A stretch of DNA of 51,788 bases, from the NCBI GenBank assembly GCA_020248405.1, contig JADCHQ010000019.1, positions 1 through 51,788 on the forward strand, given 5' to 3'. Every line of letters starts with the position of its first letter. Within the stretch, counting starts at the first letter, position 1. Both the position numbers and the translations under genes were made by a program. Of the stretch, positions 17,036 through 26,703 are shown in pieces. This stretch comes from Rhodocyclaceae bacterium (lineage in GTDB: Bacteria; Pseudomonadota; Gammaproteobacteria; Burkholderiales; Ga0077523). Below the pieces are notes generated by a model. It saw only the letters and a program-made list of their open reading frames with translations. It did not search any database and was not told where the DNA came from.

Positions 17036-18460
17036 ATGAATTCTGACGACCCTCCGCAAAGCGCGCAACCGGCCATGCAAGCCTGGTCGGGGCGCTTCTC
17101 CGAACCCGTGGACGAGCGCGTCAAGCGCTTCACCGCCTCGGTGCTATTCGACCAGCGGCTGGCGAGCTTCGACATCGCCGGCTCCCTGGCCCACGCCCGC
17201 ATGCTAGCCTCCCGCGGCATTCTTTCTCTCGACGACCTGGCCCACATCGAGCGCGGCATGGCCATCATCGCCGCCGACGTTGAGGCGGGCCGTTTCCGCT
17301 GGTCCGTGGACCTGGAGGACGTGCACCTCAACATCGAGCGGCGCCTCACCGAGCTGGTGGGCGACGCCGGCAAGCGGCTGCACACCGCCCGCTCCCGCAA
17401 CGATCAGGTGGCCACCGATGTGCGCCTCTGGCTGCGCGAGACCATCGACCGCTGCCTAAGCCTGCTGGCCGATCTGCGCGGCGCGCTGCTCGACCTGGCC
17501 GAGTCCCACGCCGCCACCATCATGCCCGGCTTCACCCACCTGCAGGTGGCCCAGCCGGTTACCTTCGGCCATCATCTCATGGCCTACGTGGAGATGTTCG
17601 AGCGCGACGCCGAGCGGCTTGCCGATGCCCGCCGCCGCGTCAACCGTCTGCCCCTGGGCGCGGCAGCGCTGGCCGGCACCGGCTATCCCATCGATCGCGA
17701 GCAGGTGGCCCGCGCGCTGGGCTTCGAGGGCATCTGCCGCAACTCCCTGGATGCCGTGTCCGATCGCGACTTTGCCATCGAGTTCTGTGCCTGCGCGGCG
17801 CTCGCCATGACCCACCTGTCACGTCTTTCGGAGGAGCTGATCCTCTGGATGAGCCCGCGCTTCGGCTTCATCGACCTGGCCGACCGCTTCTGCACCGGCT
17901 CCTCCATCATGCCGCAGAAGAAGAACCCCGACGTGCCCGAGCTGGTGCGTGGCAAGACCGGTCGCGTCAACGGGCACCTGGTGGCGCTGCTCACCCTGAT
18001 GAAGGCCCAGCCGCTGGCCTACAACAAGGACAACCAGGAAGACAAGGAACCGCTGTTCGACACCGCCGACACCCTGGTGGACAGCCTGGCCGTGTACGCC
18101 GCCATGATGCGCGGGGTGACGGTAAACGCCCCGGCCATGGCACGCGCCGCCGCCGAGGGCTTTTCCACCGCCACCGACCTGGCCGACTACCTGGTGCGCA
18201 AGGGGCTGCCCTTCCGGGAGGCCCACGAGGCCGTAGCCCGGGCGGTACGCGCCGCACAGGCGCAGGGGCGCGATCTGGCCGAGCTGCCCCTCGATGCGCT
18301 GCGGGCGTTTTCGCCACTGGTGGAGGCGGACGTGTACGCCGTGCTCACGTTGGAGGGCTCGGTGGCGAGCCGCACGGTGGCTGGCGGCACCGCGCCGGCC
18401 CAGGTGCGCGCCGCCGTGGCCGAGGCGCGCCGCCGTCTGCCGGGCGCCACGGGCGGATAG
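17036..18460 (+). CDS. argH: Argininosuccinate lyase
   Basis: Last step of arginine synthesis: argininosuccinate to arginine plus fumarate. The 474 residues contain [65 protein letters not shown] and the fumarase/lyase signature [15 protein letters not shown] with the catalytic Ser. ATG at 17036-17038 is used; an internal ATG at MQAWSGRF is the next candidate. Divergent from the kinase/regulator pair, as in Pseudomonas. The following SDR gene begins two bases after its stop. Confidence 0.98.
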   Translation: MNSDDPPQSAQPAMQAWSGRFSEPVDERVKRFTASVLFDQRLASFDIAGSLAHARMLASRGILSLDDLAHIERGMAIIAADVEAGRFRWSVDLEDVHLNIERRLTELVGDAGKRLHTARSRNDQVATDVRLWLRETIDRCLSLLADLRGALLDLAESHAATIMPGFTHLQVAQPVTFGHHLMAYVEMFERDAERLADARRRVNRLPLGAAALAGTGYPIDREQVARALGFEGICRNSLDAVSDRDFAIEFCACAALAMTHLSRLSEELILWMSPRFGFIDLADRFCTGSSIMPQKKNPDVPELVRGKTGRVNGHLVALLTLMKAQPLAYNKDNQEDKEPLFDTADTLVDSLAVYAAMMRGVTVNAPAMARAAAEGFSTATDLADYLVRKGLPFREAHEAVARAVRAAQAQGRDLAELPLDALRAFSPLVEADVYAVLTLEGSVASRTVAGGTAPAQVRAAVAEARRRLPGATGG

Positions 18461-18462
18461 CC

Positions 18463-19236
18463 ATGGGACTGCCGCTGGCCGGGCTGTTTTCCCTGGAGGG
18501 CCGCGTGGCGGTGGTCACCGGCGGCAGTTCCGGACTGGGCCGCACCATCGCCCTCACCCTGGCGGAGGCGGGCGCCCACATCACCCTGGTGGCGCGCGAC
18601 CGGGCGCGGCTCGAGGAGGCCGCCGCCGCCGTCGAGGCCCTGGGCCGGCGCGCCGCCTGGCTCGAAGCGGACATGGCCGACACCACCAGACTGCCGGAGG
18701 TGGCACGGCAGGCCGCCGCCGCCCTGGGCGCCCCCGACATCGTGGTGCACGCCGCTGGCATCAACCGCCGCCCGCCGCTGGACGCCCTCACGCCCGAGGA
18801 CTGGGATGTCACCCTGGCGGTGAACCTCACGGCGCCCCACCGCCTGTCGCAAGCCTTCGCGCCCGCCATGGTGGCGCGCGGCTGGGGGCGGTTCATCCAT
18901 CTCGCCTCGCTGCAATCGGTGCGCGCCCTGGGCAACAGCGGCGCCTACGGGGTGTCGAAGGCGGGCATCGCCCAGCTCGCCCGGGTGCAAGCCGAGGCCT
19001 GGTCGCGCCACGGCGTCAACAGCAACGCCATCGCGCCGGGTTTCTTCCCCACCCCGCTAACCCGCGCCGTGTTCGACGATCCAGCCCGCGCCGCCGCCCT
19101 GGCGGCGCGCACCATGATCGGCCGCAACGGCGCCCTGGAGGACATCCGCGGCGCGGCGCTGTTCCTGGCCTCCCGGGCGAGCGACTACGTCACCGGCCAG
19201 TTGCTGTTCGTGGACGGCGGCTTCAGCGCCGGCTGA
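18463..19236 (+). CDS. Classical SDR-family oxidoreductase
   Basis: A 257-residue NAD(P)-dependent dehydrogenase. TGGSSGLG (about 20-27) binds cofactor, NAAG-type HAAGIN is present, and the catalytic triad is Ser149, Tyr162 and Lys166 (LASLQSV; YGVSK). The C-terminal DYVTGQLLFVDGGFSAG is typical of 3-oxoacyl-ACP reductase/gluconate dehydrogenase-like SDRs. The substrate is not predictable. It starts two bases after argH and precedes an ABC transporter for a small organic substrate, so it could act on the imported compound. Confidence 0.9.
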   Translation: MGLPLAGLFSLEGRVAVVTGGSSGLGRTIALTLAEAGAHITLVARDRARLEEAAAAVEALGRRAAWLEADMADTTRLPEVARQAAAALGAPDIVVHAAGINRRPPLDALTPEDWDVTLAVNLTAPHRLSQAFAPAMVARGWGRFIHLASLQSVRALGNSGAYGVSKAGIAQLARVQAEAWSRHGVNSNAIAPGFFPTPLTRAVFDDPARAAALAARTMIGRNGALEDIRGAALFLASRASDYVTGQLLFVDGGFSAG

Positions 19237-19258
19237 GCGGGCGGGCGGCCGCTGTTCC

Positions 19259-19288
19259 TTGTCGGGGCGGCCGCGCCCCTGCTATCTT
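19259..19288 (+). promoter_or_regulatory. Candidate promoter for the ABC transporter operon
   Basis: TTGTCG (19259-19264) and TATCTT (19283-19288) are 18 bases apart, about 60 bases upstream of the binding-protein start. The spacer contains a GGGGCG/CGCCCC inverted repeat. A moderate match only. Confidence 0.35.
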
Positions 19289-19349
19289 CGCCGCCCGCGC
19301 CTCGCAGCCGGCCGCCGGCCGGAAGCCAGCCGTGGCAAGGGGGAAAACC

Positions 19350-20708
19350 ATGATCAAGGCCATGAAGCCATCGCGACTCGCCGCCGCCGCCACCGCCATC
19401 GTGCTCGCCCTGGGTGCTCCGGTGCTCATGGCGCAGCAGAAAACCAGCATCAAGGTGGGCTTCGTCACCTTCCTTTCCGGGCCGGCCGCGGGCCCTTTCG
19501 GCGTGCCCGCCCGGCAGGCCGCGGAGGCCATCGTGGAGTCCCTCAATGCCGGCAAGGCGCCCGCGCCGTATCAGATCAAGGGCATCGGCGGGCTGCCCCT
19601 CGAGCTGGTGGTCATTGACGAGGCCGGCGGCGCCACCAAGCAGGTGAGCGAATACCGCACCCTGGTGCAGCGCCAGGAGGTGGACTTCGTGATCGGCTAC
19701 ATCGGCAGCGGCGACTGCCTGGCCATCGCGCCGGTGGCCGAGGAACTGAAGAAGCTCACGGTGTTCTTCGACTGCGGCACGCCGCGCATCTTCGAGGAAG
19801 CCTCCTACAAGTACGTGTTTCGTACCCGGCCCCACGCCACCATGGACGCCGTGGCGGCTACGCTCTACCTGCTGGACAACCGCCCGGCGGTGAAACGCAT
19901 CGCCGGCATCAACCAGAACTACGCCTACGGCCAGGATTCCTGGAACGATTTCGAGGCCACCATCAAGGTGCTCAAGCCCGAGGTGGAGATCGTCACCTCG
20001 CAGATGCCAAAGTTCGGCGCCGGGCAGTACGGCGCCGAGATCTCCGCCCTGGCGGGCGCCAACCCCGACGTGATCCACTCCAGCCTGTGGGGCGGCGACC
20101 TGGAGGCCTTCATGCTCCAGGCCCAGCCCCGCGACCTGTTCAAGAAGAACATCCTGGTGCTGGTGGCGGGCGAGCCCTATCTGCACCGCCTGCCCGGCAA
20201 GATTCCCGACGGCACCGTCGTGGGCGCCCGGGGCGTGAACGCGGTGTTCGCTGCCGACTCCCCCCTCAAGCGCTGGCTCACGGATCTCTACAAAGCCAAG
20301 GCGGGCATCGAGCCGAACTACCCCGCCTACAGCGTGGCCAACGCTTTCCTGGGCGTGAAGGCCGCCTGGGAGAAGGCGGCCGCCAAGAAGGTGGGTTCCG
20401 CCATTCCCATGGGCGCCAACAAGAACGTCAAGGAAGAGATGGAGAAGGCCTACGCCCCGCCCACCCAGGAAGAGGTGATCGCCATGTTCGAGAAGCTCTC
20501 CTTCGACACGCCCTCGGGCAAGGTGCAGATGTCGCTGGGCAAGGGCCACCAGGCCGTCACCGGCACCGCCTATGGCACCACCCGCTTCGAGAACGGCGTG
20601 GTGAAGGTGGGCAACATCAAGTACTACCCCGCTGAGCGGGTCAACCCGCCCGAGGGCGTCAGCTCGCTCGACTGGATCAAGTCGGGCTTCCGCGCCACCG
20701 CCAAGTGA
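19350..20708 (+). CDS. Branched-chain amino acid-type ABC transporter, periplasmic binding protein
   Basis: A 452-residue periplasmic-binding protein of the peripla_BP_6 (LivJ/amide/urea) group. The signal peptide covers about residues 1-27 (cleaved after VLMA). Then come IKVGFVTFLSGPAAGPFG, VIDEAGGATKQVSEYRTLV, VIGYIGSGDCLAIAPV and NQNYAYGQDSWNDF. At 452 residues it is longer than LivJ (about 370), closer to the amide, urea or aromatic-acid binders. ATG at 19350-19352 follows AAGGGGG at a six-base spacing. The two permeases and two ATPases follow immediately. Confidence 0.9.
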   Translation: MIKAMKPSRLAAAATAIVLALGAPVLMAQQKTSIKVGFVTFLSGPAAGPFGVPARQAAEAIVESLNAGKAPAPYQIKGIGGLPLELVVIDEAGGATKQVSEYRTLVQRQEVDFVIGYIGSGDCLAIAPVAEELKKLTVFFDCGTPRIFEEASYKYVFRTRPHATMDAVAATLYLLDNRPAVKRIAGINQNYAYGQDSWNDFEATIKVLKPEVEIVTSQMPKFGAGQYGAEISALAGANPDVIHSSLWGGDLEAFMLQAQPRDLFKKNILVLVAGEPYLHRLPGKIPDGTVVGARGVNAVFAADSPLKRWLTDLYKAKAGIEPNYPAYSVANAFLGVKAAWEKAAAKKVGSAIPMGANKNVKEEMEKAYAPPTQEEVIAMFEKLSFDTPSGKVQMSLGKGHQAVTGTAYGTTRFENGVVKVGNIKYYPAERVNPPEGVSSLDWIKSGFRATAK

Positions 20709-20754
20709 CCGCCAGGCACTCGGCCTTCCGCACCGTGCGCACAGCCCCCGCCCC

Positions 20755-21651
20755 ATGAGCCAGATTCCCGCCGTCCTCGCCGACGCCGTGGTCTACGCCT
20801 CGTGGCTGTTCGTGATCGCCGTGGGCCTCACGCTCATCTACGGGGTGATGAAGATCCTCAACATCGCCCACGGCAGCTTGTACGCGCTGGGCGCCTACAG
20901 CGCCGTGACGCTGGCCGGCGGCTGGCTCGCCAAGGGCTACGCGCCCCTGGGCAGCTACGCCATGCTGGCCCTGGCGGCGCTGCTGGTGGGGCTGATCGCG
21001 GGCCCGGTCATCGAGCGCGGCCTGTTGCGATTCCTGTACGCCAAGGACGAGATCGTGCTGGTGCTGGTGACCTACGCTCTGTTCCTGATCCTGGAGGACG
21101 CCATCAAGCTCACCTGGGGCGTGGACCCCATGTTCGTTGCCGAACCCTACGCTCTGCTGGGCAATTTCGAGATCGCCGGACTCACCTACCCCACCTACAC
21201 GCTGGTGCTGGTGGCCGCGGCCATTGTCGTGGGCCTGGCGCTGTGGTGGGCGCTCGGCTTCACCCGCTCCGGCAAGATGCTGCTGGCGGTGATCCACGAC
21301 CGCGAGATGAGCGCCGCCATGGGCGTGAACGTGGGGCTCACCTACTTCGTCACCTTCACCATCGGCGCCTTCCTCGCCGCGCTGGGCGGGGCGCTGACGG
21401 CGCCCACCATCTCGGTGGTCACGGGCATGGGCGCGGAGGTCATCGTTACCGCCTTCGCCGTGGTGGTGATCGGCGGACTGGGCAGCCTGGGCGGCGCGGC
21501 GCTGGGCGCGGTGATCGTGGGCCTGGTGCGTTCCGCCGCGGTGCACTACCAGCCCGAGCTGGAGCTGTTCAGCATCTACCTGGTGATGGCGGCGGTGCTG
21601 ATCGCCCGCCCCAAGGGGCTGTTCAGCGGCGCGGAGGTGCGCAAGATATGA
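20755..21651 (+). CDS. Branched-chain amino acid-type ABC permease (LivH-like)
   Basis: A 298-residue inner-membrane permease with about eight hydrophobic segments. The LivH hallmarks are GLTLIYGVMKILNIAHGSLYALGAY near the start, a conserved glycine-rich turn (RSGKMLLAVIHDREMSAAMGVN) and FAVVVIGGLGSLGGAALGAVIVGL. It pairs with the next gene as the translocation pore. The binding protein ends 46 bases upstream, and the stop overlaps the LivM-like start (ATGA). Confidence 0.93.
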   Translation: MSQIPAVLADAVVYASWLFVIAVGLTLIYGVMKILNIAHGSLYALGAYSAVTLAGGWLAKGYAPLGSYAMLALAALLVGLIAGPVIERGLLRFLYAKDEIVLVLVTYALFLILEDAIKLTWGVDPMFVAEPYALLGNFEIAGLTYPTYTLVLVAAAIVVGLALWWALGFTRSGKMLLAVIHDREMSAAMGVNVGLTYFVTFTIGAFLAALGGALTAPTISVVTGMGAEVIVTAFAVVVIGGLGSLGGAALGAVIVGLVRSAAVHYQPELELFSIYLVMAAVLIARPKGLFSGAEVRKI

Positions 21652-22607
21652 GCGTCCACCGCACCTCCGTGGCATTGGTGGCGGCGGCCGGGGCGCTGCT
21701 GGCGCTGGGTCCGGTGATTCCCAACTGGGCCGTGTCGCTGGTGAACGTTTCCCTGGGCATCGGCGTGGTGGTGCTGGGCATGATGGTGCTCATGCGCACC
21801 GGCCTGGTGTCCTTCGGCCACGGGTTGTACTACTGCCTGGGGGCCTACGCCGCCGGGCTGGCGAGCAACCGCTTCGGCGCGCCCGACATGCTGGCCATGG
21901 TGGCGGGCGGCGCGCTGGCGGCACTGCTGGTGTCGGCGGTGCTCGGGCTGCTGCTGGCCAAGTACCGCGAGATCTTTTTCGCCATGCTGTCCCTGGCCTT
22001 CTCCATGATCCTCTACGGCCTGCTGGTGAAGAGCGCCGATCTCGGCTCCACCGACGGGTTCAACGTGCACGCCAAGTCCATCGCCGGCTTCGCCGTGGAG
22101 GGCGATGCCCATCGCCTGGGGGTGTATTCGGTGATCGTGATCACGGCGGCGCTGTGCGCGCTGCTGCTTGACGCCTACCTGCGCTCCCACCGCGGCCGGC
22201 TGGCCGAGGCCATCCGCGACAACGAGCTGCGGGTGGAATACATGGGCGCCTCGGTGTTCGCCACCGTGCACCTCAACTACGTCATCTCCGCCGTGCTGGC
22301 GGGCGTCGGCGGCGCGCTCATGGCCATCCACATCGGCCACATCGATCCCGAGATGACCTACTGGCCCCAGTCCGGCGAGTTCGTGTTCATCGGTATCCTG
22401 TCGGGCACCGGCAGCGTGTTCGCGCCGCTGCTGGGTTCGGTGGTGTTCGAGACGGTGCGCTCCTACGCCTACGAGAAGTCCCCCGACACCTGGCAGATGG
22501 TGCTGGGGGTCACCATGCTGATGGTGATCGTGTTCCTCCCGGGCGGGCTGTGGTCGCTTGCCAGCCGGCTGCGCGGCCGGCCCGACAGCGCCCGGACGGG
22601 CGGCTGA
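21648..22607 (+). CDS. Branched-chain amino acid-type ABC permease (LivM-like)
   Basis: A 319-residue permease. Membrane segments fill most of the length. LivM features are MRTGLVSFGHGLYYCLGAYAAG and AIRDNELRVEYMGASVF, the EAA-like cytoplasmic loop that contacts the ATPases. Also present are SGEFVFIGILSGTGSVFAPLLGS and the C-terminal VFLPGGLWSL. ATG at 21648-21650 overlaps the LivH-like stop. The fold is normal in length, and substrate specificity cannot be read from it. Confidence 0.93.
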   Translation: MSVHRTSVALVAAAGALLALGPVIPNWAVSLVNVSLGIGVVVLGMMVLMRTGLVSFGHGLYYCLGAYAAGLASNRFGAPDMLAMVAGGALAALLVSAVLGLLLAKYREIFFAMLSLAFSMILYGLLVKSADLGSTDGFNVHAKSIAGFAVEGDAHRLGVYSVIVITAALCALLLDAYLRSHRGRLAEAIRDNELRVEYMGASVFATVHLNYVISAVLAGVGGALMAIHIGHIDPEMTYWPQSGEFVFIGILSGTGSVFAPLLGSVVFETVRSYAYEKSPDTWQMVLGVTMLMVIVFLPGGLWSLASRLRGRPDSARTGG

Positions 22608-22611
22608 CGCC

Positions 22612-23388
22612 ATGGCCGTGATCTTGGACGCACGCGGCCTGGAGAAGCGCTTCGGCGCCGTGACCGCCGCCAGCAACATCAACGTGTCGGTGGAGCAGGG
22701 CGCCATCGTGGGCCTGATCGGTTCCAACGGCGCCGGCAAGACCACCTTCCTCAACATGGTCACCGGCTATCTGCGGCCCGACGCCGGCAGCATCCTGTTC
22801 GACGGCCGCGACATCACCGGACAGAAGCCGCGCCGCATCACCCAGCAGGGCATCTGCCGCTCCTTCCAGATCCCGCAGCTCTACAACAGCATGAGCGTGG
22901 CGGAGAACCTGATGGTGGGCGTGGGCATCGTGGCCTCGGGCGGGCGGGGCTGGGCCGCCTCCAATGCCCTGGACGGGACCCCCGAGCAGGCCGTGAGCCG
23001 CATGCTGGAGCAGTTCGGCCTTGCCGGACTGCGTCACCGCCAGGCGGGGCTGCTGCCCGAAGGCACGCGCAAGCTGCTGGACATCGCCATGGCCATGGTG
23101 GTGCGCCCGCGGGTGCTGTTGCTGGACGAGCCCACCAGCGGCGTTTCCGCCGACGAGAAGTTCGCGCTCATGGACATGGTCATGGCGGCAGTGCGCGCCA
23201 TGCAGGTGACGGTGCTGTTCGTGGAGCACGACATGGAAGTGGTGGAGCGCTACGTGCAGCGCATCCTGGCCTTCTACGAGGGCCGCATCATCGCCGACGG
23301 CCCGCCCGCGGAGGTGCTGCGCGACGTGGAGGTGCGCCGCTTCGTCATCGGCGAGCAGGACCCCCCGGCCGGAGACCGCCATGCTTGA
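22612..23388 (+). CDS. ABC transporter ATPase (LivG-like) with an unusual signature motif
   Basis: A 258-residue ATPase. Walker A is GSNGAGKTT (38-46), Q-loop CRSFQIPQLY and Walker B RVLLLDEPTSG (167-177), with the H-loop in FVEHDMEVV. The usual LSxGQ signature is replaced by LLPEGTRKLLDIAMAM (147-162), so Ser and Gln are both absent, and the D-loop is SGVSADEK instead of AGLN. The reading is otherwise intact and in line with the operon. ATG at 22612-22614, four bases after the LivM-like stop. Confidence 0.9.
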   Translation: MAVILDARGLEKRFGAVTAASNINVSVEQGAIVGLIGSNGAGKTTFLNMVTGYLRPDAGSILFDGRDITGQKPRRITQQGICRSFQIPQLYNSMSVAENLMVGVGIVASGGRGWAASNALDGTPEQAVSRMLEQFGLAGLRHRQAGLLPEGTRKLLDIAMAMVVRPRVLLLDEPTSGVSADEKFALMDMVMAAVRAMQVTVLFVEHDMEVVERYVQRILAFYEGRIIADGPPAEVLRDVEVRRFVIGEQDPPAGDRHA

Positions 23389-24025
23389 GATTTCCGGCCT
23401 CGACGTCTCCATCGGCTCGGTGGGGATCCTGCGCGGCGTCGAGATGCAGGTGGCCGAAGGCCAGTTCGTGGGGCTGATCGGGCGCAACGGCGCCGGCAAG
23501 ACCACGCTGATGCGCGCCATCATGGGCATCCTGCCGGCGCGCGCTGGCACGATGCGCTTTGCGGGGCGCTCGCTGGCAGGCGTTCCCACCCATGGCCGCG
23601 CCCGGGCCGGCATGGGGTACATGCCGGAGGACCGCCGGCTGGTGCCCACGCTCACGGTGGAGGAAAACGTGCTGCTGCCCGCCTGGGCGGGCGCCCGCGC
23701 CGACGCCGCCACCCGCCTGGAGAGCGTGTACCGGATGATCCCCGAGGTGGAGACCTTCCGTGCCCGCAAGGGCCTGCAACTGTCGGGGGGGCAGCAGAAG
23801 CTGGTGGCTCTGGCCAGGGCTCTCGTGTCGGGCACACGGCTGCTACTGCTGGACGAACCCTTCGAAGGGGTGGCGCCCGTGCTGGCCCGGCGCCTAGCGG
23901 AGGTGATCGCCGGGCTCAGGCAGGCGGGGGTGTCCATCGTGCTCACCGAGTCGGACCTGTCCCACTCCCGGGACCTGCTGGACACCGTCTACCGCATCGA
24001 CCGGGGCCAGGTGCGCGCGGGCTGA
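23381..24025 (+). CDS. ABC transporter ATPase (LivF-like)
   Basis: A 214-residue ATPase, slightly short for LivF (about 235). Walker A is GRNGAGKTT, then GMGYMPEDRRLVPTLTVEEN, a normal signature LSGGQQKLVALARAL and Walker B RLLLLDEPFEGVAP. The H-loop His is replaced: LTESDLSHSRDL has Ser where LivF has His/Asn. It overlaps the LivG-like gene by eight bases and completes the transporter. Confidence 0.9.
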   Translation: MLEISGLDVSIGSVGILRGVEMQVAEGQFVGLIGRNGAGKTTLMRAIMGILPARAGTMRFAGRSLAGVPTHGRARAGMGYMPEDRRLVPTLTVEENVLLPAWAGARADAATRLESVYRMIPEVETFRARKGLQLSGGQQKLVALARALVSGTRLLLLDEPFEGVAPVLARRLAEVIAGLRQAGVSIVLTESDLSHSRDLLDTVYRIDRGQVRAG

Positions 24026-24150
24026 ACCGGACGGCCCGGCCCCGGGTCGGGAAAGACGCGCCGGCGGGTGCGCCCGCGGCCGCATCCGGACGGCATGACG
24101 CCCTTGTCCCGCATGTAAACTCCGCCTCCCCCGACGTCCAGGAGTCCACG

Positions 24151-25518
24151 ATGCCCACGCGAGGCCTGCTCGATCTCATCGGCAACACGCCCATGGTGGA
24201 GATCACGCGCCTGGACACCGGCCCCTGCCGGCTGTTCGTCAAGCTCGAGTGCCAGAACCCCGGCGGCTCCATCAAGGACCGCATCGGCCTGTCCATGATC
24301 GAGGGCGCGGAGCGCGACGGGCGGCTGCAGCCCGGCGGCACCCTGGTGGAGGCCACGGCGGGCAATACCGGCCTGGGCCTGGCGCTGGTGGCGGCGGCCA
24401 AGGGCTATCGCCTCATCCTGGTGGTACCCGACAAGATGGCCCGGGAGAAGATCTTTCACTTGCGCGCCATGGGCGCCGAGGTGCGCCTCACCCGCAGCGA
24501 TGTGGGCAAGGGCCACCCCGAGTACTACCAGGACATGGCCAGCCGCATTGCCGCGGAAACCCCGGGCGCGGTATTCATCAACCAGTTCGGCAACCCCCAC
24601 AATCCGCGCGCCCACGAAACCGGCACGGGCCCGGAGATCCTGGCGCAACTGGACGGCGACCTGGACGCCATGGTGTGCGGCGTGGGCTCCGCGGGCACCA
24701 TCACCGGGCTGTCGCGGTTCTTCGCCAAGGCCTCGCCCAAAACCGAGATGGTGCTGGCCGACCCCGTGGGCTCGGTGCTGGTGGACTACATCACAAAGGG
24801 CAGCTTCGGCGAGGCCGGCAGCTGGGTGGTGGAGGGTATCGGCGAGGATTTCATCCCGCCCATCGCCGACTTCTCCCGCGTGCGCAAGGGCTATTCCATC
24901 GCCGACGCTGAGAGCTGCAATACCGCCCGCGAACTGCTGCGCAAGGAGGGCATCCTGGGCGGCTCCTCCAGCGGGACCCTGGTGGCGGCCGCGCTGCGCT
25001 ACTGCCGGGAACAAACCGCCCCCAAGCGCGTCTGCACCTTCATCTGCGACAGCGGCAACAAGTACCTCTCCAAGGTGTACAACGACTACTGGATGATCGA
25101 CCAGGGCTTCCTGGAGCGCCCGCGCCACGGCGACCTGCGCGACCTCATCACCCGCCGCTTCGACGAGGGCGCCACCGTCACCATCGGCCCGGACGACCTG
25201 CTTACCACCGCCTACGCCCGCATGAAGCTCTACGACGTGTCGCAACTGCCGGTGATGCAGGCCGACCGCGTGGTGGGCCTGCTGGACGAGTGGGACCTGC
25301 TGCACCATGTGCAAAACCCTCCCGGACGCTTCACAGACCCGGTGCGCACCGCCATGAACCAGAAGCTTGAAACCGTCGACCTGAACACCCCGGCCGGCAG
25401 GCTCATGGAAACCTTCGACAAGGGCCACGTGGCCATCGTGGTGGAGAAGGGCCATTTCCACGGCCTGATCACCCGCATCGACGCCCTCAATCACCTGCGC
25501 CGCAACGTGGCGCTCTGA
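24151..25518 (+). CDS. Cystathionine beta-synthase (PLP enzyme plus CBS-domain pair)
   Basis: A 455-residue PLP enzyme that condenses serine (or O-acetylserine) with homocysteine to cystathionine. The PLP Lys is about 42 in NPGGSIKDRIG. The phosphate loop is EATAGNTGLGLAL, and GILGGSSSGTLVAA lies in the second half of the catalytic domain. A C-terminal pair of CBS domains (about 335-450) is visible as DLLTTAYARMKLYDVSQLPVM and VDLNTPAGRLMETFDKGHVAIVVE; the adenosyl ligand binding this pair is unknown. The gene lies 125 bases after the ABC operon, with a weak promoter possible in the gap, and eight bases before the next gene. Confidence 0.93.
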   Translation: MPTRGLLDLIGNTPMVEITRLDTGPCRLFVKLECQNPGGSIKDRIGLSMIEGAERDGRLQPGGTLVEATAGNTGLGLALVAAAKGYRLILVVPDKMAREKIFHLRAMGAEVRLTRSDVGKGHPEYYQDMASRIAAETPGAVFINQFGNPHNPRAHETGTGPEILAQLDGDLDAMVCGVGSAGTITGLSRFFAKASPKTEMVLADPVGSVLVDYITKGSFGEAGSWVVEGIGEDFIPPIADFSRVRKGYSIADAESCNTARELLRKEGILGGSSSGTLVAAALRYCREQTAPKRVCTFICDSGNKYLSKVYNDYWMIDQGFLERPRHGDLRDLITRRFDEGATVTIGPDDLLTTAYARMKLYDVSQLPVMQADRVVGLLDEWDLLHHVQNPPGRFTDPVRTAMNQKLETVDLNTPAGRLMETFDKGHVAIVVEKGHFHGLITRIDALNHLRRNVAL

Positions 25519-25525
25519 GACCCCC

Positions 25526-26689
25526 ATGGACGACCACTCCGCAGGCTTCTCCACCCGCGCCATCCACGCCGGCCAGTCCCCCGACCCGGTCACCGGCGCG
25601 GTGATGCCGCCCATCTACGCCACCTCCACCTACAAGCAGCGCTCGCCCGGCGAACACACCGGCTTCGAGTACGCCCGCACCCAGAACCCCACCCGCATGG
25701 CTTTCGAGCGCTGCATCGCGGACCTGGAATCGGGCGCCCAGGCCTGGGGCTTCGCCTCCGGCCTGGCGGCCATGGCCACGGTGCTGGAGTTGCTGCCCGC
25801 CAGCAGCCACATGGTGGCGGTGGACGATCTCTACGGCGGCAGCTGGCGGTTGTTCGAGCGGGTGCGCGGCCACTCCATGGGGCTCAGGGTGAGCTACGCC
25901 GACCCCGACGTGCCCGGCTCGCTGGAAGCCGCGCTGCGGCCCGACACCCGTCTGATCTGGGTGGAGACGCCCTCCAATCCGCTGCTCAAGCTCACCGACC
26001 TGGCCGCCGTGGCCAGTCTGGCGCGCGCCCGCGGCATTCTTACCGTCTGCGACAACACCTTCGCATCCCCCTGGGTGCAGCGCCCGCTGGAACACGGTTT
26101 CGACGTCGTGCTGCACTCCGTCACCAAGTACATCAATGGCCACTCCGATGCCGTGGGCGGCATCGTGGTGGTGGGCGAGGATGCCGCGCTGCGGGAGCGT
26201 TTCTCCTTCATGCAGAATGCCATCGGCGCCATCATGGACCCCTTCACCAGCTTTCTGGCGCTGCGCGGCGTGAAGACGCTGCCCCTGCGCATGGAGCGCC
26301 ACAACGCCAACGCCCTGGCGCTGGCGCGCTGGCTGGAAACCGAGCCCAAGGCCGGGGAGGTGATCTATCCCGGCCTGCCCTCCCACCCCCAGCACGCCAT
26401 CGCGGCGCGTCAGATGAACGGCTTCGGCGGCATGATCAGCCTACGCCTGCCCACCGACCTGGCAGGCACCAGGCGCTTCCTGGAGGCCTGCGAACTGTTC
26501 ACCCTGGCCGAGAGCTTGGGCGGGGTGGAAAGCCTGGCGGGCCATGCCGGCCTCATGAGCCACGCCTCGCTGCCGCCCGAGCGGCGCGCCCAGTTGCGCA
26601 TAGGCGACAACCTGGTGCGCCTGTCCGTGGGCATCGAAGACCTGGCCGACCTGCAGTCCGACCTGCGGCGCGCCCTGGCCGCCATCTGA
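25526..26689 (+). CDS. Cystathionine gamma-lyase/synthase-type PLP enzyme
   Basis: A 387-residue Cys/Met-metabolism PLP enzyme. Segments: FSTRAIHAGQ, PIYATSTYKQ, EYARTQNPTRMAFERCIADLE, AVDDLYGGSWRLF, TPSNPLLKLTDL and CDNTFASPWVQRPLEHG. The PLP Lys is about 201 in LHSVTKYINGHSD. With the preceding cystathionine beta-synthase it makes a reverse transsulfuration pair (homocysteine to cysteine). Gamma-synthase or other elimination activity cannot be excluded from sequence. It overlaps nothing and starts eight bases after the synthase. Confidence 0.93.
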   Translation: MDDHSAGFSTRAIHAGQSPDPVTGAVMPPIYATSTYKQRSPGEHTGFEYARTQNPTRMAFERCIADLESGAQAWGFASGLAAMATVLELLPASSHMVAVDDLYGGSWRLFERVRGHSMGLRVSYADPDVPGSLEAALRPDTRLIWVETPSNPLLKLTDLAAVASLARARGILTVCDNTFASPWVQRPLEHGFDVVLHSVTKYINGHSDAVGGIVVVGEDAALRERFSFMQNAIGAIMDPFTSFLALRGVKTLPLRMERHNANALALARWLETEPKAGEVIYPGLPSHPQHAIAARQMNGFGGMISLRLPTDLAGTRRFLEACELFTLAESLGGVESLAGHAGLMSHASLPPERRAQLRIGDNLVRLSVGIEDLADLQSDLRRALAAI

Positions 26690-26703
26690 GCGCCCGCGCC
26701 ACC

